From contig CM056878.1 in the NCBI GenBank assembly GCA_029876055.1, positions 2,294,001-2,358,000 on the forward strand: DNA of 64,000 nucleotides. Direction: 5' to 3'. The notes below the pieces were generated by a model. That model was given only the letters and a program-made list of their open reading frames with translations. It was not told where the DNA came from and searched no databases. The DNA is from Madurella fahalii (Eukaryota > Ascomycota > Sordariomycetes > Sordariales). The number at the start of each line of letters is the position of its first letter. Position 1 is the first letter of the stretch. This document shows, one piece after another, positions 55,553-64,000 of the stretch. A program made the translations under genes and the position numbers.

Positions 55553-57040
55553 CTACAATTTCGTGTGCTCACGTATCCACTCATCCTCAACCAGCTCCCT
55601 TGCTGAGCTGCGCTTCTCCGGCTCCCACTGCAACATCTTGCGCATTAGGCGCAGAAAGCGCTCTTTTTGCTCCCCCTCTAAGCTTGTCTCTCTTTCCTCC
55701 AAGGGAATCTGGGCCGGCAGGGGAATTCCTCCGGAAAACGTTCCTGAATAGTTGTGCTGTAAGCGGTGATGCTGGGTGTCAAACAATCCCGCTTTGAACT
55801 CACCGCCATCCGAAAAGAACTTGTGGCTGAGATTGCCCCGAGCAAGAAGATCTTGTGGCGGCGGACCAAGCAGTGCTATCATCTCGGCCAGGTGCGCCCT
55901 GCTCCGGTAGGCCTGATGTTCTGGATCCTGGCCGGTAAATAGGTGCCCGCCCTCGAGAACGTCCCAAATCTTTGATTTGAGTTAGTGTGCAACTTGTGTG
56001 GAAGTTTAACGAACGCTGCTTACCATGCAACCTGCGTTCCAAATGTCAATCGCGTGCGTCCACGGGACTTCTAGAATGACCTCGGGTGCCCGGTAGATGT
56101 TGGGTTGAACATCTTCGGTGTGCTCCCTATCTCCGAGAACGGCAGAGCCAAGGTCGCAGAGAACAGGGGCACCCCATTCCTTAGGCATTCGGACCTCGCG
56201 GGACATATAGATTGTTCTCCCGTCTACCTCCTTTCGGGGACAGGGATTTCGTAGCTCCTGCTGTTCAAAATCGCTAAATACTGTGTCATCGTGAATGCCA
56301 AACATGATGTTGTCAGCCTTGATATCTAATGTGCCCGTCAGTAGTGAGCAAACGACCCATATAGCTCGTATAATCACCAGTATGTATAATGTTGCACTCC
56401 GTGTGCAAGAAGTCTAAAGCTAAGAAGAGGCGCTTGAGAATAAAAGCCAGGACTGGGACTGGCAATCTCCTCACCGGATTCCGGTGGAGAAATGTCAGCA
56501 CGCTTTCCCACAAGGGCCGATGGACAAGGCACCGATGGCTCCCAATAGGGCCATCAACATCAAAAGAATCGAGCAGCGATCTGACCGCATTGCAGCCGGG
56601 GTGGTTCTTGTAACCCTTGTGGATGAGTTTGTAGGTGTTGATCTCATCGTCCAGCTGTTCGCCCATAGATTCTGCGTTGATAAAGAGCTTGAGGGCCACA
56701 TGACGACGGTGATTATATTGATCGAGATTTAGTAGAGCTTGATAAGCGGCCCGAGGTATTGATAGGCAACATCGTACTAGAGGCCATGAGGATCTCACCT
56801 TAAGTCACGCGCAAGCTAAACGGTCGAGCTGGCGCCAAATCCAAGCTTGCCGACGATCTGGTAGCGGTCGTGAAGAATCTCCCCTATGCGAGCAGGATAA
56901 TACCGTGATGCAACATAGTCCGGAAAAGTCTCTTCCTCGAGCTTTTGGTTCGGGGGTATCTTTGGGAAGTTTGGATTGGAGAAATCGAGTGGCTTCCACA
57001 CGCATCCAAGTCTGGACAGCCGGCGAAATAGCGATGGCAT
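55553..57040 (-). pseudogene. SRPK-like Ser/Thr kinase, intact except for a TAG at a conserved Trp and a lost splice acceptor
   Basis: Exons 57040-56799, 56712-56378, 56325-56024 and 55969-55553 give 431 codons if the stop is read through. Homologues of the SRPK class begin similarly, then DYVASRYYPARIGEIL and GKLGFGASSTV; codon 75 is TAG (56816-56818) where the next family residue is Trp (STVWLARDL). After intron 1 the frame resumes HRRHVALKLF (ATP Lys), DDEINTY (alpha-C Glu), HTDIKADN, CDLGSAV (DLG for DFG), TEDVQPNIYRAPEVIL, WNAGCM and the C-lobe to TAG at 55553, all without further breaks. The intron 1 donor (gtgaga) is good, but in-frame joining to HRRHVALK needs its 3' end at 56713-56714, which reads AA instead of AG. 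SRPK kinases phosphorylate SR splicing factors. Either a young pseudogene or a gene restored at RNA level. Confidence 0.85.
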
Positions 57041-57934
57041 CGTCTAGTCTGGCCCATGATAGCCTAACCGCAAACAAAGGTTCAAGGATTAGGGCGCAAA
57101 TACACCAAGGACGCTGGAATCGGTCCGCGGCTGATGCGGTGTACTCTCAAGCTGCTGAGGACCGTTTGAACGGGCGCGCCGGGTCTCGTGCACTCTCTGG
57201 GCGGGCCCACATACACCCAGCCAATCAGAGGATAGATGCTAGCCGAAACAAATCAAGCACTAATTGGATGCCAGTTACAAAATCACTACCTACCTATCGA
57301 CTGCACAAGTTTGAAGTCACATATTGCCGTAGCGGGGCAGACAGCATCTTAGACCCTAATGTCGAGTTGGATGCATTGGTGTCCACCTAGCAGCGCTTGA
57401 AGTCCGTTGTGGATTAATTTTTGGTGTGGGTGGTGAGGCAACCGAGCAACCGCGGCCTGCTTCGCCTCCATTTCCGTTCGCAGCCACCACAGTCCAATGA
57501 GTGAAACATCCAGTCTGGAACAACTGCCGTAGCTGCAGGCCTCAGTGCCTCAAACTGTATCTTCGTCACGATGGGGCACCTATCGGTTCATAATAAATAC
57601 CTGATATTGCTTGCCGCTGCAACCGCGCTCATTGAACGAGTTACAACGGGTGTAACTCGTAGAATTATATATTGTGCGATGAGTCCATGTTGTAGATAGT
57701 CACTGTGCACAACACCTCGAATATTCACTCGCTTATTTCATCCGATGGTTACTGGAACTATCTTGCAGTATACTATCGGATAATACCTTCCGCGCCCCAT
57801 TTTCTGAGTAATGAACAGCGGCATTTCTAAACTCGGAAGGCAGCAACTCTTTGTTATACCCGAGCCATTTTGTTAACCGTCGACTGGCTGTGCTGAAAGC
57901 TCTAGACATAGTTCATCTGCTAACAACGGACTAG
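57041..57934. other. Intergenic; possible first exon of the next small gene
   Basis: 894 bases. The left part is the promoter of the SRPK-like gene. Near 57812 an ATG frame (MNSGISKLGRQQLF) followed by weak donors and a good branch site (tgctaac) and tag at 57934 could be a first exon of the gene at 57935. Confidence 0.35.
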
Positions 57935-58287
57935 AAAGTCGGTGAGATTGAATCCATCGAGATTTTGTAAGCCACTGAATCTCTCGTTGTTGTGTTTCGC
58001 ATGCTCACGTGTCCGCATCCAGGCACCGCAACGATGGCTCCAGCCCTGTCCATCAATCTTGCTTCAACCCCGATGACAAGGAGCTCGTCATTAGCGCCCG
58101 GATTACACCAGCTGATGGGAGCAAGCCAAAAACGCACCACATTTATGTCAATGGCACCGGTACAATCAAGAAAGGTGACAAACGAGAGTACTCTACCTCA
58201 GCGCGGTCATTGCCGGGGAATGTGTGGGGCCTCGGTGGTCCTAGCGTGGACCTGGATAACGATCACGGCACTTCGGTGGTGAAATAA
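57935..58287 (+). CDS. Small unrecognised gene, partial model
   Basis: Two exons can be seen: 57935-57966 (after a ctaac branch site and tag) and 58023-58287 (after cag), joined in phase to give KVGEIESIEILHRNDGSSP, then SCFNPDDKELVISARITPAD, HHIYVNGTGTIKKGDKRE and GNVWGLGGPSVDLDNDHG, ending SVVK. Composition, the gtaagc donor and the regular Gly/Asp/Asn pattern suggest a real beta-rich domain of about 100 residues. The start codon is not settled; candidates lie about 120 bases upstream. I do not recognise the fold. It lies directly upstream of ARL3 on the same strand. Confidence 0.4.
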
Positions 58288-58716
58288 CACGCGAAAGATG
58301 GTGGAAACCCTATATACCTATTCTTCCTAGAAAAAAAATTGGGTTGATAAAAAGTTAGTCAAATCAAATGAAACACTTAGGCAATCATTTCGACCCCGGT
58401 TTGTTGCGATAACATAAGATCAAGGAAATTTCCGTGATATTACTACTGAAGTGTCTTTCAATGACATGGGAAGCAAGCTATGTGATTACATAATATTGTG
58501 CAGTATGGTTACTCGTTATGTACAAGGATTAGCTTTGAAACCAACCCTAGGCAGCGCTAAATTAGCGGCGGCCCGCCGTCGCGGAGCCCGGACGGAACTT
58601 TCGATCATCGCCAGACGGGCACAACCCGGATCCGGTCTTTGCGCTCGGCAGCAGCCCGCCAACAGCCGACGACTTGCATATTGCAAATCCCAGGATTTAC
58701 TCAAGGTACAGACAAC
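58288..58716. promoter_or_regulatory. ARL3 promoter region
   Basis: 429 bases between the small gene's stop and the ARL3 ATG. An ATG at 58451 keeps the ARL3 reading frame open but adds residues with no family match, so it is treated as leader sequence. Confidence 0.45.
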
Positions 58717-59425
58717 ATGTACCACCTTGCCAAGGGCCTCTACCGGCTGGCGACGAGCAAGGAAGGTAAGCGCATCAACCTTCCCCCCCTCCACCTACCA
58801 ATTGATTGTCCTAATAAGAACAACAACCATAACAGAGTACTCCGTCCTCCTGCTCGGCCTCGACAACGCCGGCAAGACCACATTCCACGAACAAGTAAAA
58901 TCCATCTTCCTCCCAGACAATCCCTCCCCGAAGCTCAAAACAGTCCCCACCGTCGGACAGAACGTCTCCACCATCGTCCTGCCCGACATGTACCTCAAGA
59001 TCTGGGACGTCGGCGGCCAGCTGTCGCTCCGCAAGCTCTGGCAGAGCTACTACGCCTCGTGCCACGCCATCGTCTTCATCATCGACAGCACCGACATCGG
59101 CGACGGCAGCCTCGAGCACGACAGCACCGGCCGCCTGGAGGAGTGCCGCCTCGTGCTGGAGGACGTGCTGCAGAACTCCGAGGCCGAAGGGGTGCCGCTG
59201 CTGATCCTGGCCAACAAGCAGGACCGGGAGGACTGCGTCGAGGTGGTGCGCATCAAGGAGGGGCTGGTGAAGCGGGTCTTTGAGGGGGAGAAGTCGGGCG
59301 GGATCAGGGATTCGCGGGTGCTGCCTGTCTCGGCGCTGACGGGGACCGGCGTGCAGGAGGCGGTGGATTGGGTCCGGTCGAGGGTCAAATGGAATAAGGA
59401 GAGCCGGCCGCCCGTCATGAGGTGA
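58717..59425 (+). CDS. ARL3: ARF-like GTPase Arl3 (ARFRP1 type), 212 aa
   Basis: Exons 58717-58765 and 58836-59425 (G|AG join in GAG). Arl3/ARFRP1 acts at the trans-Golgi, recruiting Arl1 and golgins. The N-terminus MYHLAKGLYRLATSKE matches the yeast MFHLVKGLY start, which is N-acetylated rather than myristoylated and binds Sys1. GTPase motifs: GLDNAGKTT (residues 24-32, G1), PTVGQNV (switch I, G2), WDVGGQLSLRKLW (G3 and switch II), ANKQD (G4) and SALTGTGV (G5). There is no Gly at position 2, which fits this subfamily. Length 212 aa is normal. An upstream in-frame ATG at 58451 would give a 324-aa protein with a random N-terminus and is rejected. Confidence 0.95.
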
Positions 59426-60322
59426 AGCGGGCCGAGGATTAGGCCGTGGTTCCTGCCTGGGAGTGACGACAGGTTTGATTCAACATGGGCGGGGGTCGGA
59501 TCCGAGAGGACAGACGGCTGGGGAGGTCACCTCCAGGGCCCCTGTGTCCGGGCCTGAAGCTGCGAGGTCGAGCCGGTGGCAATACGGCCTCTGCCCATTG
59601 GTTTTGATACGTACATCGTGAGAGTGGACGTGAGTAGGGGTCAGATTTGGATTATCATGACCCGAGAGTCGACGGCTGGAAAGATTACCGGGGCCAGGCA
59701 GACTGTCCTCGGAAAGATTGCGCGGTCCGGGATTCAGCTTGAGAGGCCAACTCTCTCAGCCTCCTACACGGTTGGATGACGGTCGCGGCGCTCATGGCAA
59801 GGCGTGTTAGATTGGGGTATATGGTGGACCAGGATACCCAGAGGATACCGCATCCCCAAGGTTGATCCTGTGAAAAGGCCTCTTGATGCGCCATGCCACT
59901 TGTCTACTGAAACGCAAAGCATAGAATAGATACCCATCCTTATTTTGCCCCATCAACTGTCATGGTAGCATCTTACATGGCTCTCGCAGACGCCCAATCC
60001 AAAAGGGCCCTATCTTCATCCAATCCGGCCTGCTCTCTCTGCACTCACACCTATTTCAGCCTCTAGTCTATGGGGGCTGCGAATAATTGTTCATCCAAGT
60101 CCAGTGTAATCTCATCAGGCGTTCATACCTTGGGCTGCACTCCCACTGCATGCTCTACGGTATCCTTCCGGGGACAAGCTCCCCTGACTTCTGAGGCCCG
60201 TAGATAGGTTGCCCGTGAACGCCGCTCCAGCTCCCAAACCAAATCTTTGTCAACGGCTCAGCCGGCCGTGGGTATCTCGTATTGACACTGATCCTAGCCC
60301 GCGCCTTGTTTTGTTCAAACCC
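59426..60322. other. Convergent intergenic, no gene seen
   Basis: 897 bases between two stop codons, with GC-rich 3' flanks. A + strand frame at 59576-59779 has no recognisable domain. Confidence 0.45.
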
Positions 60323-61266
60323 TCATCTATCATTCTCGGCCTTCAACTCGGCCATCAACCCCCCTTTATCCCTCCGCTTGAAATCCTCCGACAATTTCCT
60401 ATCCACCAACGCCGAAAACTCCTTGGCCTTTGTCAGCGCCACACTGGTGCACTGCAGTAGCGCGACCGCCTCGACCGGCGTACCCCCCAACTTCGCAATC
60501 TGACAGATCTCCCCATGCCGATTCAAACTGACCGTACAGCTGCCCACCCGCACCTGCTCCTCAATCCAGGTAGCATCCAGCAGCGCGATCTCCCCTTCCT
60601 CCCCGAAGAAGCTCCACGTCACGCAGAACGGCGAGTGCAGCCAGCTGAGCGGCACGGGCTCCCGCTCCGCGGGCGTGTACACGGTCAGCACGCCGCCCTC
60701 CATGCTCGTGTCCGGCTTGCGGAAGTGGCGCAGGCTCGCGACGACGGCGAGGCACGACGCGTCGATCAGGTTGCCGTCGTGCGAGAGCACGTGCACGTCG
60801 ACACGGACGGACCAGCATTTCTGCCCGGCCACGAGGCAGAGCGATTCCGTGTCGAGGGCGCCCGAGCGGCGGACCGTCTTCTCAAGCAGGCGCGACAGGA
60901 GGACTTCGGTCTCGGTGGGCCGGTTGACTTCGAAGGCGGGCGAGGTCATGGGGCTGAGCTCGGTCGCGATGGTGAAGATGCCGTCGAGGGGCCGGTCCGC
61001 GTAGGGGACGGTTACTTCGGCGGAGGCTTTGGCGAGGACTCTGAGAGGCGCGTTAGTAAGGGGTTGATTCGGGCTGAGCAAACAATTCTTTGAAGGGTGT
61101 ACCTCGTCTTGCCTAGCGTCACATTGGCGACTCCATATTGGTCCCCGAAGGAGAGCTCTATGGGCCGGTATTGATCAAACTCGCGGCCGTCGAGCCGGAG
61201 ATCTTCTTGTAATGCTTGTAAGACAAATTGCTTCTCATTGAGAGAAGGCTCAGCTTCTCGCGGCAT
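60323..61266 (-). CDS. RRP45: Exosome complex subunit Rrp45 (PM/Scl-75 type), 293 aa
   Basis: Exons 61266-61103 and 61040-60323 joined as AG|A across a 62-nt intron (gtacac...ctcag). Rrp45 is one of six RNase PH-type subunits of the exosome ring, which guides RNA to Rrp44/Rrp6 in 3'-5' decay and rRNA processing; the fungal subunit is catalytically inert. RNase PH landmarks: EDLRLDGREFDQYRPIELSFG (N-terminus), YGVANVTLGKTRVLAKASAEV (core strand, conserved position of the splice), LTVYTPAEREPVPLSWLHSPFCVTW and the C-terminal ICQIAKLGGTPVEAVALLQC, typical of Rrp45. The tail EDFKRRDKGG is a short charged helix. Length fits. Divergent to CWC15 with 288 bases between start codons. Confidence 0.94.
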
Positions 61267-61554
61267 CTTGGGTTAGTATTTGTGCTTTGACAACAGGGAG
61301 GTTGCTTGGAATTGAAGATGGTCTATTTGTCTAGAGCTGTAGAGGGGCAGCTTTCTGCCACCCTAGACCGCCAAATTTTAGTGGATTCTGCCGCTTGTAT
61401 CATGGGCGGTCAGGACGTAACGTAACTAAACCGACAACCTGCCATTGCTCGTGCACCCTTGCGACTCGTTCCACCAAACCGGTGACGCCTCTCACATTTG
61501 ACCTGCTTACACCCTTTATTTGAGCGAAGCAGTAAACCGAATTGATCCCGCAAG
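61267..61554. promoter_or_regulatory. Divergent promoter between RRP45 and CWC15
   Basis: 288 bases between head-to-head start codons of two nuclear RNA genes. It must hold both core promoters. No other feature is read from it. Confidence 0.55.
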
Positions 61555-62463
61555 ATGACTACAGCCCACAGGCCTACATTCGACCCGGTAAGCACGGCGC
61601 GACTGCGGTACAGAATGCTCTTCTTCACCTCGCTAACACCACTCCCAGGCTCGCGGGAAAGAAGCACTTCGCGGACCAGCCTACCATCAGCGCCTCCTCC
61701 CAGCGTACACACAGCTCAAGTTCAGGTATGCGGCGGCGCCATCATTAACCTCTTATGAGTTACTAACCTCCGCAGACAACCCGGCCAAGGCGGCGAAGCC
61801 GATCGCTCAACCCGCGATCTGCGTGCTGAGCTCGAAGCCGCCGAGGCGGCGCACTACGCCAAGCTCAAGGGCGCGCCCGTCCCCGGCGCCTCCTCTTCGG
61901 ATAACAACAATGGCGCGGAATCGTCAGCCGCGCCTAAGCGACCGCTAGCGCTAGCATCCCGCTCTGACGATGACGATGGGGGACAGGGAGGGGAAGAGGA
62001 GGATCCGGAAGCCAAACGAAGACGAATCCTAGAAGAATCGCGAGACATAGACGCCGACGACAGCGATGAGGCAGAAGACGACGACAATGATAGTAGCGAC
62101 GACGACAGCGACGACGAGGAGGCCGAACTGCAGCGGGAGCTGGAGCGGGTTAGGCGCGAGCGGGCCGAGAAGAGGGAGCGGGAGGAACGCGAAAAGCAGG
62201 CGGCCGAGCAGGAGGCGCGCGAGCGCGACATTGCGCTCGGCAACCCGCTGCTAAATAAACCTGATTTTACTATGAAGCGGCGGTGGGATGATGACGTGGT
62301 GTTCAAGAACCAGGCCAGGGGGACTGAGGAGAAGGGGAAGAGGAAAGAGTTTATCAATGTGGGTAATTTCCATCCAAGGGCTTTGACCATGACGCTAATT
62401 ATGATGTAGGATCTACTTCGTTCCGATTTCCACAAGAGGTTCATGAACAAGTATGTCCGTTGA
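61555..62463 (+). CDS. CWC15: Spliceosomal protein Cwc15 (Cwf15), 248 aa
   Basis: Exons 61555-61587, 61649-61725, 61776-62358 and 62410-62463; phases close. Cwc15 is a component of activated spliceosomes associated with Prp19/Cef1. The first 11 residues (MTTAHRPTFDP) plus exon 2 give ARGKEALRGPAYHQRLLPAY, the near-invariant Cwc15 start, and exon 3 opens QPGQGGEADRSTRDLRAELE. The middle is a long acidic Asp/Ser tract and a Glu/Arg coiled region, and the C-terminus NPLLNKPDFTMKRRWDDDVVFKNQ, then DLLRSDFHKRFMNKYVR, is the conserved end. All conserved blocks are split by introns, which explains why no long frame exists. Upstream on the other strand is RRP45. Confidence 0.95.
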
Positions 62464-63002
62464 AAGGTGCAGCGAGCGGCAAAGATACCCTGGAGCATTT
62501 TGGTTTGCGGCTGGCATGTATTACTGTATACGGATCACAAGCGACAGAGCTTAGACCGGACATATCTGCACCGGCAATTACTTAGACGCTTTAGCCACCA
62601 GAGTTCCTGTGCCAGGCTGAGAAGTGCGAACAGCCAACTTCCATACCCTGACCGGTTATGCCCTGTTTAGTAGTTCCTATCGGGTCGAAACTATCATAAC
62701 ATGTGAAGAGAAAGAAACGCAAAAAATGGGGAAAAAAGAAGAAAGCGTTGGAGCACCTCTCTGTATGGCACAGACTAGCCACCACCGACTTGTTTAAGCG
62801 TTGTAGCAATTCCTAGTACCCCATGTACCGATTTCTCACACCTAGATAGAGATCGCTATGTCGAATGGGTACCGCCGCATGGAGCAGCTGTCCCCATTAA
62901 ACCTGGAACATCGATCCCCCCTTAACTAGCTCACACACCAGGCCACCTAACCCCTTTCCACCATCCACCCTCATTACCAACTTCACCCCCAAACATCAGA
63001 CC
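62464..63002. other. Convergent intergenic, no gene seen
   Basis: 539 bases between CWC15 and the EBP-type gene. It contains purine-rich stretches around 62700-62740 and no recognisable frame. Confidence 0.45.
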
Positions 63003-64000
63003 TCATCTCCCCTTCTTCCCCTCGTCCAACCCCCCAGCAGCAGCTGCTGCTGCCGCAAATGCCCCCTGGATTGCCCTTGCGCTCTGATAAAGCAGCACTA
63101 TCCTAATGTCAGCCCCGCCATACGCATAGCCTTTCAAAACCCCGAGACAGCTGGAACAAGAAAAAGAGGACTCACCCCCAGGCACAACCGCCCACGGCGC
63201 GTTCATGCCCGCATAGTACCCCCAATAATACTGCCACTCGGGCCGGCTGTACGACAGGCCGCGCATGTGCTCCGCGAAGCCGCACGTCCCGTAGTAGAGG
63301 GCAACGCCGTACAGGTGGCCGACGCAGACGACGGTCTGGAGGAGGTGGCGGGCGCCATGCTGGCTGCTGCGGCGGCGGCTGTGGTGTTCTGATGCGGATG
63401 TGGCGATGAGCAGGGCGGTGAGGAAGGAGAGGGGGCCCCAGATTAACTTTATTTGTGGAGGTGGTTAGTTAATGATTCTGCTTGGAGGAGGGGGCAAGGG
63501 GGGCAGGTACGGTTGTAAGCATCTCGATGCAGAGCATGAATGGGTCCGAGGTGAGATAGCGCGAGTCAGAGAGGGAGTATTCCTTCCACGCTTGGGAGAA
63601 GATGGATTGGGATGCGGGGATGGAGGCGTGATGGAGGACGAAGTAGCCTGGTGTTTTTTGTCTGTTAGGGAGGAAATTGGATCCGAGTAAAGGAGGCAGC
63701 TATATGATGTACCTTCAAAGAAGCAGTGAAGGAACCCGCCTGGTAATGAGTTAGCGTGCCGTATTAGCTGCCGCGATGAAGCGGGATGGGAGAGGGAGAA
63801 ATAGAGGAGCAACTTACATAGCGTGAACCAGCCAATAGTCAGCTGCTCTGCCCTCTTCAGACCCGGGCTATACCATTTTGCCAGCGAGACACAGGCGAGA
63901 GTGAAGACACCGACGATACCGCCAAACGCTCCGATGATGACCGGGATAGGGGTGCTGTTGGGTGCATATCCCGGGATGACGGAGTCCTGGGGGTAGTAAG
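63003..64000 (-). CDS. EBP: EBP-type Delta8-Delta7 sterol isomerase (EXPERA domain), C-terminal part
   Basis: The gene runs off the right edge; its 5' end is missing. Exons seen (minus strand): 64000+-63818, 63739-63713 (27 nt), 63647-63511, 63446-63176 and 63097-63003. Joined they give a membrane segment (PVIIGAFGGIVGVFTLACVS), then QLTIGWFTLCGFLHCFFEGYFVLHH with the EBP His and Glu. Next come AWKEYSLSDSRYLTSDPFML, CIEMLTTLIWGPLSF, VCVGHLYGVALYYGTCGFAEH and EWQYYWGYYAGMNAPWAVVP. These are the EXPERA motifs of emopamil-binding protein, which isomerises Delta8 to Delta7 sterols. Most fungi use unrelated Erg2 for this step, so an EBP-type enzyme here is notable. Sterol substrate is inferred from family only. 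Confidence 0.88.

Noticed and set aside
56905..57390. 161-codon + strand frame over the SRPK-like first exon
   Set aside because: Antisense shadow; no domain.
58451..59425. 324-codon version of ARL3 starting upstream and reading through the intron
   Set aside because: The first 130 residues have no family match, and the normal Arl3 start and GT-AG intron are clear.
1..64000. CRISPR arrays, rRNA, transposons, or a secondary-metabolite cluster
   Set aside because: No direct-repeat/spacer arrays, rRNA motifs, transposase or reverse-transcriptase domains, PKS/NRPS or terpene genes were seen. The single P450 stands alone.

Overview
The window is nuclear DNA of a filamentous ascomycete. Many genes carry short GT-AG introns, mostly about 45-130 nt, with CTAAC/CTGAC-like branch sites. 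Coding DNA is GC-rich, and the protein families fit a Sordariomycete, probably of the Sordariales. The species call is inference. I see no rRNA, tRNA, transposon, CRISPR array or prokaryotic feature. I joined exons by hand from reading frame, splice signals and family knowledge, and each model was checked for phase.

Layout. 1-8 kb (+): an unrecognised 364-aa protein, a small ORF gene, a Pro/Met-rich protein, dephospho-CoA kinase, and a large low-complexity Ser/Lys/Asn-rich protein whose reading frame breaks near a G7 run. 9-16 kb (-): eIF5, a six-exon cytochrome P450, a 73-aa Cys-rich protein and a DUF1749 alpha/beta hydrolase. 17-29 kb (-): an Ark1/Prk1-type kinase, an amino-acid permease, a 2.1 kb gene-poor stretch and the HEAT-repeat protein TTI1. 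29-41 kb: SYF2, COQ11, YAF9, MDM34, IPK1 and a nucleoside transporter, alternating in strand so that genes are divergent or convergent. 41-49 kb (-): a secreted large catalase, a 3.3 kb gene-poor stretch and a haspin-like kinase. 49-64 kb: a CCDC47/DUF1682 protein, ECM15, a membrane protein with AT-hooks, a broken SRPK-like kinase, a small unrecognised gene, ARL3, RRP45, CWC15 and the 3' part of an EBP-type sterol isomerase that runs off the right edge.

Most genes are housekeeping and unlinked in function: translation (eIF5), splicing (SYF2, CWC15), RNA decay (RRP45), chromatin (YAF9, haspin), PIKK assembly (TTI1), mitochondria/ER contacts and CoQ (MDM34, COQ11), CoA and inositol phosphate synthesis (CAB5, IPK1), and trafficking (Ark1-like kinase, ARL3). 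There is no obvious secondary-metabolite cluster.

The most interesting locus is the SRPK-like kinase at 55.55-57.04 kb. All its catalytic residues and about 430 codons are intact, except for one TAG exactly where the conserved Trp (TGG) of the glycine-rich-loop strand should be. Sordariomycetes are known to repair such UAG codons to UGG by A-to-I mRNA editing during sexual development (PUK1 in Fusarium is the known case). This gene is therefore either a very young pseudogene or a candidate for stop-codon editing. Other points of interest are three likely GC-AG introns, a 13-nt micro-exon, a membrane protein with two AT-hooks, and a possible dual-localisation start in ECM15.
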